A stretch of DNA of 11,213 nucleotides. It comes from Chloroflexota bacterium (lineage in GTDB: Bacteria > Chloroflexota > Limnocylindria > Limnocylindrales > CSP1-4). Below the pieces are notes generated by a model that was given only the letters and a program-made list of their open reading frames with translations, ran no database searches and had not been told where the DNA came from. Shown here piece by piece: positions 5,792-11,213 of this stretch. Both the position numbers and the translations under genes were made by a program. Positions within the stretch are counted from its first letter, which is position 1. Each line of letters starts with the position of its first letter. The stretch covers positions 1-11,213 of the forward strand of contig DAIDTV010000030.1 of the NCBI GenBank assembly GCA_027457005.1, in the 5' to 3' direction.

Positions 5792-7168
5792 ATGGCCCGG
5801 AGGGAGACGCGCACGCTGCAGGGCGAGCAGCTCCAGATCGAGCGACAGGCCGGCGAGGAAGCGGCCGGGCTGCGATGGCTGTCCGTGCTCACCGCCTACT
5901 ACTTCGGCCTGTCGGTCACCTGGGGCTCGCTGACCACCATCGTCCTTCCCAGGCTGGTCGAGCAGCTCGTCCCGGCCGCGATCAAGACCTCCGCGCTCTC
6001 GCTGATCGCCGGCCTCCAGGCGATCGTGGCGATCGTCGTCCAGCCCGTCTCCGGCTCGGCCAGCGACCGGCTGGTCACGCCCTGGGGCCGTCGCCGCCCG
6101 CTGATGGTGATCGGCGTGGCCGCCCAGCTCGTCCTGCTCATCGTGCTCGCCCTGTCCGGCTCGTACTGGGCGATCCTGGTGGTGATGCTGTGCATCGAGG
6201 TCGCGTCGAACACGGCCCAGGGCCCCTACCAGGGGTTGTTGCCGGATCTCGTGCCCCGCGGGCGCCGGGGACTCGCCTCCGGCTTCCTGGGGGGCGCGCA
6301 GATGGCCGGGCAGGTCGTGGGGGTGGCGGTCGCCGGCGTCCTCGTCGTGGCCGGTCACGTGGCGCTGGCGGTCGCCTTCACCGCGGCCAGCCGCGGGCTC
6401 GGCACCCTGATCACGGTCGCCGGCGTCGAGGAACGGGACGGCCGATCCGGTGAGCCGCACCTGCCCCGCCTGCGCTGGCGCGCGGTCGGGATGGGCAGGT
6501 TCCTCGAGCCGTTCCGGTGGCGCAGGGCCGTGCGGACCGTGGTGCTCGAGGTGTGGGGAGGGGACGTCCTCGAGCAGCGCGACTACCTCTGGCTGCTCGG
6601 CTCGAGGCTCGCGATCCTGATGGCGACCGGCACGCTGCAGCCGTTCGTCTACTACTACCTGGAGGACTCGATCGGGCTCGGCAACCAGGCAGGCACCCTC
6701 GTCGCGCCCCTGGCCGGCGCCGTCGTCCTGGTGGCACTCATCGCGGCCATTCCCGGCGGCGCCATGACCGCGCGGTGGGGGCGCGTCCGCACCGTGGCAC
6801 TGAGCTCCATCTCCGGTGCGGTGGGCGCCGTGGCGTTCGCCGTCGCGCCCTCGTACCTCTCGCTGTTCGCGATCGCGATCCCGTTCGGGCTCGCCATGGG
6901 CATCTTCCTCTCGGCGGACTGGGCCCTGCTCACCGACGTGGCGCCTCCCGGCGAAGCCGGGCGATACCTGGGCCTGTCCAACACGGTGACGGCCGCCTCG
7001 GCGGTGCTGGCGGTCGCCATCGGCGGTCCCGTCGCGGACCTCATCAACGGCATGCGCTTCGGGGACGGGTATCGCGCCGTCTTCATGCTCGCCGCGGTCG
7101 AGTTCGTGATCGGAGCCTGGGCCGTCACGCACGTCCACGAACCGGCGGCCGTGCCGGAGGCGCGCTAG
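5792..7168 (+). CDS. MFS transporter, SLC45/GPH-like (sugar-type) branch
   Basis: A 458-residue inner-membrane carrier with about 12 predicted helices. The helix 1 region LTAYYFGLSVTWGSLTTIVLP, loop 2-3 motif SASDRLVTPWGRRRPLM (89-105, with the extended WGRRRP form typical of sucrose/SLC45-like carriers), TAQGPYQGLLPDLVP (141-155) and SADWALLTDVAPPGEAGRYL (late helices) place it in this branch. The central loop of roughly residues 200-260 is charged and longer than usual. Substrates in this branch include disaccharides and glycosides, but this one is unknown. ATG 5792 is used because residues from there lead naturally into helix 1 and the upstream frame runs through repeats. No good ribosome site is present, and a dyad abuts the start. 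It is cotranscribed with the YkoP-like gene 2 nt downstream. Confidence 0.88.
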   Translation: MARRETRTLQGEQLQIERQAGEEAAGLRWLSVLTAYYFGLSVTWGSLTTIVLPRLVEQLVPAAIKTSALSLIAGLQAIVAIVVQPVSGSASDRLVTPWGRRRPLMVIGVAAQLVLLIVLALSGSYWAILVVMLCIEVASNTAQGPYQGLLPDLVPRGRRGLASGFLGGAQMAGQVVGVAVAGVLVVAGHVALAVAFTAASRGLGTLITVAGVEERDGRSGEPHLPRLRWRAVGMGRFLEPFRWRRAVRTVVLEVWGGDVLEQRDYLWLLGSRLAILMATGTLQPFVYYYLEDSIGLGNQAGTLVAPLAGAVVLVALIAAIPGGAMTARWGRVRTVALSSISGAVGAVAFAVAPSYLSLFAIAIPFGLAMGIFLSADWALLTDVAPPGEAGRYLGLSNTVTAASAVLAVAIGGPVADLINGMRFGDGYRAVFMLAAVEFVIGAWAVTHVHEPAAVPEAR

Positions 7169-7170
7169 CG

Positions 7171-7803
7171 GTGTCCGCCGATACTGACCGTGCGGCGCCG
7201 CCCGGGGTCCTTGACCCCATCCTGGCGGCCTGGGAGGGGTTCGACCGACGGCGGCGGAGGATACGGCCGATGCGGCGCGAGGGGATCCTCGGGCTCGAGA
7301 TGGCCAGGCATCGCGGGCGCGCGGTCGCGCTCGGCGACGGCACGGTCGTTCGCCCGGGCGACCTGGTCGGCGAGGTGCACCTGCTGAACCCGCGGGTCCG
7401 CGAGCTCGAGACCCGGGCCGGCCTCGCGGCCGCGTATCGCGAGGCGCGGGCCGACCTGCGCGCGCTGGCGGCCTGGTCGGAGGGCCGCCTCCCGGAGCGG
7501 CGGCCGGTGGCGCTGCACGGGGTCGGGATCATGGCGCGGCTGGCGTCGCGCGCGGGCTGGGAGCGCAGGCCCCGCGCGAGGTCCCCCTGGCGCCGCATGC
7601 AGGACTGGTACTTCCGGTGGCTGCTGGTCCACTGGTCGCCGGCGGGACGCGGGAGACTGCGGCACGGCCGTGGCCCGTTGAGCTCGGTCGACGCGTGGCT
7701 GTCCGGCCGCGCCCTGCAGGCACGCTACGGCCCCACCCGGGCCCCGTCTCCGTCCCCGCCAGGTCAGACCCCCGGCTCGACCTCGGGCAGCAACCCGGTG
7801 TAG
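7171..7803 (+). CDS. YkoP-like conserved protein, function unknown
   Basis: A 210-residue soluble protein. GTG 7171 is 2 nt after the MFS stop, with GGAGG about 10 nt upstream (7156-7160). It resembles Bacillus YkoP-type proteins from memory: a WE-D-RRRRIRP start; GDGTVVRPGDLVGEVHLLN (55-73), matching the family's GD-hydrophobic-HL-N element; VALHGVGIMARLASRAG (113-129); then WRRMQDWYFRWLL (140-152) with HWSPAGRGRL. The Arg/Trp/Tyr-rich last third suggests binding to a membrane surface or an anionic ligand, but that is inference. No catalytic motif is evident. In Firmicutes, relatives occur near lipid or sugar-transfer genes; here the partner is an MFS carrier. The last 27 or so residues are Pro/Ser/Gly-rich, and the final 40 nt overlap the convergent LsrG-like gene. 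Confidence 0.75.
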   Translation: MSADTDRAAPPGVLDPILAAWEGFDRRRRRIRPMRREGILGLEMARHRGRAVALGDGTVVRPGDLVGEVHLLNPRVRELETRAGLAAAYREARADLRALAAWSEGRLPERRPVALHGVGIMARLASRAGWERRPRARSPWRRMQDWYFRWLLVHWSPAGRGRLRHGRGPLSSVDAWLSGRALQARYGPTRAPSPSPPGQTPGSTSGSNPV

Positions 7804-8072
7804 CGGACCCCCTGGCGCGGCTCGACCATCCAGCCCGCAACGGTGTCGCGCCAGGCCAGGTAGTGGGGCGTCTCCCGGTGCGCCTGCGCGGCGGCGGCGT
7901 CCGCGTACGCCTCGTAGAAGACGAAGCGTGTGGGGTCGTCGGCCGACGGCAGGATGTCGAACCGGAGGTTGCCGGGCTCCCGGATCGATCCCTCGTGGTT
8001 GGCCCGGGTCACGGCGATGAACTCCTCCACGTGGTCGGGCAGCACGTGGATGTGAACGATCGTGACGTGCAT
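7764..8072 (-). CDS. LsrG-like protein, antibiotic-biosynthesis-monooxygenase (ABM) fold
   Basis: A 102-residue dimeric alpha/beta-barrel protein. It aligns by eye along its whole length with enterobacterial LsrG, the phospho-AI-2 isomerase/degradation enzyme: MHVTIVHIHVLPDHVEEFI, NHEGSIREPGNLRFDILPS, FVFYEAYADAAAAQAHRETP, HYLAW, and a C-terminal GLLP. The NH-GS--EPGNLRFD and YEAY blocks are the most telling. Many such proteins outside enterics are cofactor-free quinol monooxygenases or of unknown substrate, and no lsr transport or kinase genes are nearby, so an AI-2 role should not be assumed. ATG 8072 follows GAGAGGG by 7 nt. It is the last gene of a three-gene minus-strand set, and its 3' end overlaps the convergent YkoP-like gene by 40 nt. 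Confidence 0.9.
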   Translation of the reverse strand: MHVTIVHIHVLPDHVEEFIAVTRANHEGSIREPGNLRFDILPSADDPTRFVFYEAYADAAAAQAHRETPHYLAWRDTVAGWMVEPRQGVRYTGLLPEVEPGV

Positions 8073-8126
8073 GTGGAGCCCTCTCGGTGCGGATGCCGGC
8101 GACGGGCGGACGCCGACGGGACAGGG

Positions 8127-8155
8127 GCGTGCCGGCGGGCTTGCCCGCGGCACGC
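8127..8155 (-). terminator. Strong intercistronic hairpin
   Basis: Starting at the stop codon of the 121-residue gene, the minus strand reads GCGTGCC-GCGGG, a CAAG loop, then CCCGC and GGCACGC with one bulged C: about 12 paired bases. No T-run follows in the direction of transcription, so it may be a weak terminator, an RNA-processing site or a stability element between two genes of one operon. Confidence 0.45.
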
Positions 8156-8520
8156 TACGCCTGCGGCAGCGGACGCTCCTCCAGCGGCACGTCCCAGTGC
8201 GCCTCGAGCAGCTCGAAGCGCCGCCGCTCCTCGGACCGGAACGTCTCCTGGTCCGGGTACAGCCGCAGGGCGAGCTCCGGCTCGGAGTGCTCCTCCATCG
8301 CGGCCCAGTCGCGCCACGTGATCGTGACCAGCACGTCCCAGTCCGCGCGACCGTCGCCGTGGAAGCGCGGCTGGTACAGGCGCACGTCCAGGATGCGGCC
8401 GCCACGCTGCTGCTCGCGCAGGACCGGCCAGTGGTTGCGCAGGAACAGCTCGATCCATTCGTCGTGATGGCCCCAGCGCACCCGGTAGTAGTAGGCCGCC
8501 GTCACCGGTTTCCCCGCCAT
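8155..8520 (-). CDS. Small protein with a probable dimeric alpha/beta-barrel (ABM/NIPSNAP-like) fold
   Basis: A 121-residue protein. ATG 8520 has GGAGG 6 nt upstream; further in-frame upstream codons lack a ribosome site. The layout is a first strand AAYYYRVRWGHHDEWIELF (8-26), a helix with NHWPVLREQQRGG, a strand ILDVRLYQPRF (43-53), a strand WDVLVTITWRDWAAM (61-75) and a charged helix QETFRSEERRRFELLEAHWD (91-110). This strand-helix-strand-strand pattern, with W-D and H residues in the interior, resembles ferredoxin-like dimeric barrels such as the ABM and NIPSNAP families. I do not recognise a named family. It lies 82 nt upstream of the LsrG-like gene, also of this fold, and 54 nt after the membrane-anchored gene, so the three are probably cotranscribed. 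Confidence 0.8.
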   Translation of the reverse strand: MAGKPVTAAYYYRVRWGHHDEWIELFLRNHWPVLREQQRGGRILDVRLYQPRFHGDGRADWDVLVTITWRDWAAMEEHSEPELALRLYPDQETFRSEERRRFELLEAHWDVPLEERPLPQA

Positions 8521-8574
8521 GCGGTCCCTCCATCTCATCGCGATGTCCCGACCGCACCGTACCACGGCGCGAGG

Positions 8575-9219
8575 TCAGCCCTCCCGGCTCACCTGGTCCA
8601 CCAGCCGCTGCAGTGCCGGACGCAGCGAGGGCAGTGACCCGGGCGCGTGCCGGAGCGATACCAGCAGCGTCAGGCGCGGCTGAGCGCCGCGCAGCTCCAG
8701 CAGTACCACGTCCCCGACCTGCGCGGCCGAGGCGGCGAGCCGGCGCATGGTGCTCGTGCCCTCGGCGTCGTAGGCCACCACGGCCAGCCCTCCCGCCCCG
8801 GCATCGCCGCGCGTCCCGCCGGCGGCCACCGCGGAGCCCAACCCCGCACGCCCCGTGCGGTGCCTCGGATCGGCCAGCAGGCCGACCCCGACCGGCGGTC
8901 TGTCGAGCTCGGCCTTGATGTCGAGCAGATCGCCGCGTCCCTGCAGTGCCCAGAGCATCCACACCAGCAGCGCCTCGCGGGGCGCCATCAGCACCGTCGC
9001 GATGACCCGGCCCGTCCCTCGCACGGGCCGCTCGCCCTCGATGCGGATGACACTGCGGCCGAGCCGGCGAACCCTGGCGGGACCGTCGGGGCCGGCCAGC
9101 GCCTCGCGGAGCCCGGTGGCGAGCATCTGCGCGCGGCGCGCGTTGAGCACCCCGCCCACCGCGTACCCGCCGACCAGCAGTACCGCCAGGATGACGACGA
9201 CCAGCGTGGCGCTATCCAC
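8575..9219 (-). CDS. Membrane-anchored protein of unknown function
   Basis: A 214-residue protein with one N-terminal membrane helix (LVVVILAVLLVGGYAVGGVL, about 6-25) followed by a basic stretch (NARRAQ), suggesting a signal anchor with the rest cytoplasmic. The soluble part has RVRRLGRSVIRIEGERPV, a second hydrophobic segment near VIATVLMAPREALLVWMLWAL (73-93), DLLDIKAELDRPP, a Gly/Ala-rich loop, then VVAYDAEGTSTMRRLAASAA and QPRLTLLVSLRHAPGSLP. No known motif is recognised. GTG 9219 is preferred: it places the helix at the N-terminus, and a GGAGGGGG tract lies about 9 nt upstream. It is the first gene of a minus-strand set and is divergent from cstA across a 326-bp gap. Confidence 0.78.
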   Translation of the reverse strand: MDSATLVVVILAVLLVGGYAVGGVLNARRAQMLATGLREALAGPDGPARVRRLGRSVIRIEGERPVRGTGRVIATVLMAPREALLVWMLWALQGRGDLLDIKAELDRPPVGVGLLADPRHRTGRAGLGSAVAAGGTRGDAGAGGLAVVAYDAEGTSTMRRLAASAAQVGDVVLLELRGAQPRLTLLVSLRHAPGSLPSLRPALQRLVDQVSREG

Positions 9220-9253
9220 TCGTGACCGCCCCCTCCGTGTTTGTAATGCGCCT

Positions 9254-9282
9254 GTTATTGCTCTTGCCTGCCAGCACGCTAA
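9254..9282 (-). promoter_or_regulatory. Candidate promoter of the membrane-anchored gene
   Basis: On the minus strand, TTAGCG (9282-9277) and AATAAC (9259-9254) are 17 bp apart, 35 nt or more upstream of GTG 9219. The match to consensus is moderate (-10) and weak (-35). It lies in the only AT-rich patch of the gap. Confidence 0.3.
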
Positions 9283-9489
9283 CAGTAGCTCAGGTGGAGC
9301 CGCCGGCCGTGCGGCGGAACGGGTCGCACGCGCGTTCCAGGGCCGGCTTCCGGGCGAGGAGGTGTGGCGGCACGATCATCTCCGTCGTTCAGTGACCAGC
9401 TCGCCGCTCGGGGCCTCGCGGGTTCCGCTGCGGCTGGTGTCCACGACCTCGTGACCCTCGGAGCCAGCGGTGGGAGACGACGGCGTCCC

Positions 9490-9520
9490 GCCGGAGGGCT
9501 GCCCAGCCCGCCGGCTTGTT
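9490..9520 (+). terminator. Terminator-like hairpin in the cstA leader (attenuator candidate)
   Basis: GCCGG-a-GGGCT (9490-9500), loop GCCC (9501-9504), AGCCC-g-CCGGC (9505-9515) forms ten base pairs with one A/G mismatch, followed directly by TTGTT. It ends about 25 nt before the cstA start codon and lies 3' of any plausible cstA promoter, so it could terminate cstA transcription early. Confidence 0.5.
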
Positions 9521-9545
9521 CCGGGGCCTTGGAAGGGAGTCACGC

Positions 9546-11213
9546 TTGGACACGCCCGCACTCTTCGTGGTCCTTGCCCTGATCGCGTACGGCGCGGCGT
9601 ACCTCTGGTACTCGCGCTGGTACGACAGGGCGGTGTGGGCCCCGGATGCCGGAAGGACCACCCCGGCACACATGCTGATGGACGGGGTGGAGTACTTCCC
9701 CGTCAGCAAGTACGTGCTCTGGGGCTACCAGTTCAAGTCCGTGGCGGCGCTGGGGCCGATCCTCGGACCCTTCATCGCCATCCAGTACGGGTGGCTGCCG
9801 GCGCTCGCCTGGATCATCATCGGCAACTTCTTCATCGGCTGGCTCCAGGATTACAGCTCGATCATGGTGAGCCTGCGGAACGAGGGACGCTCGTTCGGCC
9901 CCATCACCTATGACTTCATGGGTGCCCGCGGCCGGACCACCCTCCTCTGGTTCATCATCCTGTACCTGCTGATCATCTCGGCGACGTTCATCTTCTTCAT
10001 CGCGACGTTCTTCAACATCTTCCCCGGCGTGTTCTGGGCGACCATGGGGGTGCTCATCACCGGGGTGATCGCGGGCCGGCTCCTGTACCGGCTGCGCTGG
10101 AACGTCGGCCTGGTCACCCTGCTGGCGCTGATCGGCGTCGCGCTGTCCATCTGGATATCGACCGACGTGGGGATCTTCCACGTCGCCGCCAACTTCATGG
10201 GTGGCAACACCATCCTCTTCTGGGCCATCGTGACGGCGGTGATCTTGTACCTCGGCTCGGTCCTGCCGCTGCCGACGTTCATCCAGCCGATCAACTACGT
10301 CGCCTTCTTCCCGGCGTTCGCGGCGATCGTGGTGATCCTGGTGAGCTCGCTGATCACGCCGTTCACCGGGATCCACCTGCAGCAGTCCGCCTTCAAGACG
10401 TTCTACCCCGGCCTGAATCCGGGACCGCTGTGGCCGATCCTGTTCGTCGCGATCGCCTGTGGCGCGATCAGCGGGTGGCACTCCCTGGTCAGCAGCAGCT
10501 CCACCTCGAAGCAGGTGGACATCGAGACGGACGCCCGACCGGTCGGCGCCGGCGCGATGCTGACCGAGGGGCTGCTCGCGCTGGCCTCCCTCGCGGCGTA
10601 CATGGTGCTTTCCTCCAAGGCCACGGGCCTGAGCTCGGTCGGGGCCTGGGTCAACGGCGCGGGCGTCCTCGCCAACCCGTGGCTCGGCTTCCTCGGCAAG
10701 GCCATCCTCGCCACGTTCTTCGGGCTGGTGCTGGTCGTCTACGCGCTGACGGTGCAGGCGCTCGTCACGCGCTTCTGGCGCCTGGTGTCGGCCGAGCTCG
10801 CCGGTGACGGCCAGTTCGCCGTCCTCGGCAACAAGCACGTGGCGACGATCGTGGGCCTCGTCATCCCGGTCGCCTTCGCGATCAACGGGAGCTGGTGGAA
10901 CCTCTGGCTCTACTTCGGAGCCTCCAATCAGCTGCTGGCCGGGCTCGCGCTGATGATCGTCAGCATCCACCTCGCGAAGGTCCGGAAGGACACGCGGCCG
11001 AGCATCATCCCGGCCACGTTCATGATCGTGACCACGCTCGCGGCGCTGGTCTGGGAGATCATCGTGTTCGTGAATGCCGTGGCCACCAACAAGCCGCTCA
11101 CGCAGGCGGGGACCACCTTCGCCCAGCCGGGATGGCACAACGTGGCCCTGGCCTTCAACGGCGTCTTCGTGGTGTTCGGGCTGCTGCTGCTCTACTTCGG
11201 TCTGCGCATGACC
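9546..11213 (+). CDS. cstA: CstA-family carbon starvation transporter (runs off right edge)
   Basis: 556 codons are present with no stop before the window ends. CstA-family proteins are multi-helix inner-membrane carriers linked to peptide and pyruvate uptake in starved cells. Matching blocks: TTPAHMLMDGVEYFPVSKYVLWG (38-60), KSVAALGPILGPFIA (64-78), WLQDYSSIMVSLRNEGRSFG (99-118), SGWHSLVSSSSTSKQVDIET with ARPVGAGAMLTEG (about 309-342), and FGASNQLLAGLALM (about 458-471). The start is TTG 9546, supported by AAGGGAG 6 nt upstream and by residues MDTPALFVVLALIAYGAAY forming helix 1; the first in-frame ATG would cut off that helix. GYQF (60-63) replaces the GHHF of well-known CstA proteins. An upstream leader hairpin suggests attenuation. 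Confidence 0.93.
   Translation, partial: MDTPALFVVLALIAYGAAYLWYSRWYDRAVWAPDAGRTTPAHMLMDGVEYFPVSKYVLWGYQFKSVAALGPILGPFIAIQYGWLPALAWIIIGNFFIGWLQDYSSIMVSLRNEGRSFGPITYDFMGARGRTTLLWFIILYLLIISATFIFFIATFFNIFPGVFWATMGVLITGVIAGRLLYRLRWNVGLVTLLALIGVALSIWISTDVGIFHVAANFMGGNTILFWAIVTAVILYLGSVLPLPTFIQPINYVAFFPAFAAIVVILVSSLITPFTGIHLQQSAFKTFYPGLNPGPLWPILFVAIACGAISGWHSLVSSSSTSKQVDIETDARPVGAGAMLTEGLLALASLAAYMVLSSKATGLSSVGAWVNGAGVLANPWLGFLGKAILATFFGLVLVVYALTVQALVTRFWRLVSAELAGDGQFAVLGNKHVATIVGLVIPVAFAINGSWWNLWLYFGASNQLLAGLALMIVSIHLAKVRKDTRPSIIPATFMIVTTLAALVWEIIVFVNAVATNKPLTQAGTTFAQPGWHNVALAFNGVFVVFGLLLLYFGLRMT

Larger units (their letters stand above)
9220..9545. other. 326-bp divergent intergenic region between the membrane-anchored gene and cstA
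   Basis: The left end (9236-9290) is AT-rich against its surroundings and probably holds both divergent promoters. The middle (about 9290-9480) is GC-rich and shows no convincing gene or riboswitch that I recognise. The right end holds a plus-strand terminator-like hairpin and the cstA ribosome site AAGGGAG (9533-9539). With no upstream plus-strand gene to terminate, the region from the promoter to 9545 reads best as a long cstA leader. Confidence 0.6.

Noticed and set aside
5777..7138. A 453-codon minus-strand open frame opposite the SLC45-like MFS gene
   Set aside because: Same antisense composition (Asp/Gln/His/Arg), with no motif; the plus strand has full MFS motifs.
9356..9454. A leader peptide upstream of the cstA hairpin, after GAGGAGG
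   Set aside because: The only nearby start codons (GTG 9362 or 9364) overlap or touch the ribosome site, and the 30-residue frame shows no run of one regulatory amino acid.
9540..11138. A 532-codon minus-strand open frame opposite cstA
   Set aside because: Antisense shadow; the plus strand reads as a complete CstA-family protein from a TTG with a ribosome site.

Overview
The window is about 70% G+C, densely coded, and uses GTG and TTG starts freely. It has the look of a high-GC Chloroflexota or Actinobacteriota genome. I lean to an uncultured Chloroflexota lineage, but that is an impression and no marker gene here settles it. I saw no tRNA, rRNA, CRISPR array, phage gene, transposase or insertion sequence.

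Region 1 (1-4800) is a drug-efflux island. A MarR-family regulator (plus strand, 4231-4800) is divergent from a minus-strand run of exporter genes: a DrrA-type ABC ATPase (3376-4173), its ABC-2 permease (2608-3419), a 14-helix DHA2-type MFS pump (827-2608), a doubtful 83-residue ORF (565-816), and the first third of a fused ABC exporter that runs off the left edge (1-568). The genes overlap or are nearly contiguous. The 57-bp divergent gap holds an AT-rich promoter and a 21-bp inverted repeat between its -35 and -10 boxes, which fits MarR control of the run. The permease reading frame is broken at about 3111-3125 by what looks like a 13-nt deletion between short direct repeats.

Region 2 (4801-7803) is plus strand. 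It holds an AMMECR1-domain protein (4944-5540), then a 251-bp gap containing five exact-period 17-bp repeats, a TATATT box and a 9-bp-stem dyad touching the next start codon. A two-gene unit follows: an SLC45/GPH-like MFS transporter (5792-7168) and, 2 nt later, a YkoP-like protein (7171-7803).

Region 3 (7764-9219) is minus strand. In transcription order it holds an unrecognised membrane-anchored protein, a small alpha/beta-barrel-like protein, and an LsrG-like monooxygenase-fold protein whose 3' end overlaps the YkoP-like gene tail to tail by 40 nt.

Region 4 (9220-11213) is a 326-bp divergent gap whose plus strand carries a terminator-like hairpin, followed by a CstA-family transporter (TTG start at 9546) that runs off the right edge. 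It has GYQF where well-known CstA proteins have GHHF.

No clearly new multigene system is visible. The best leads are the broken permease inside an otherwise intact efflux operon, the 17-bp repeat array with its adjacent dyad, the cstA leader hairpin, and the divergent MarR operator.
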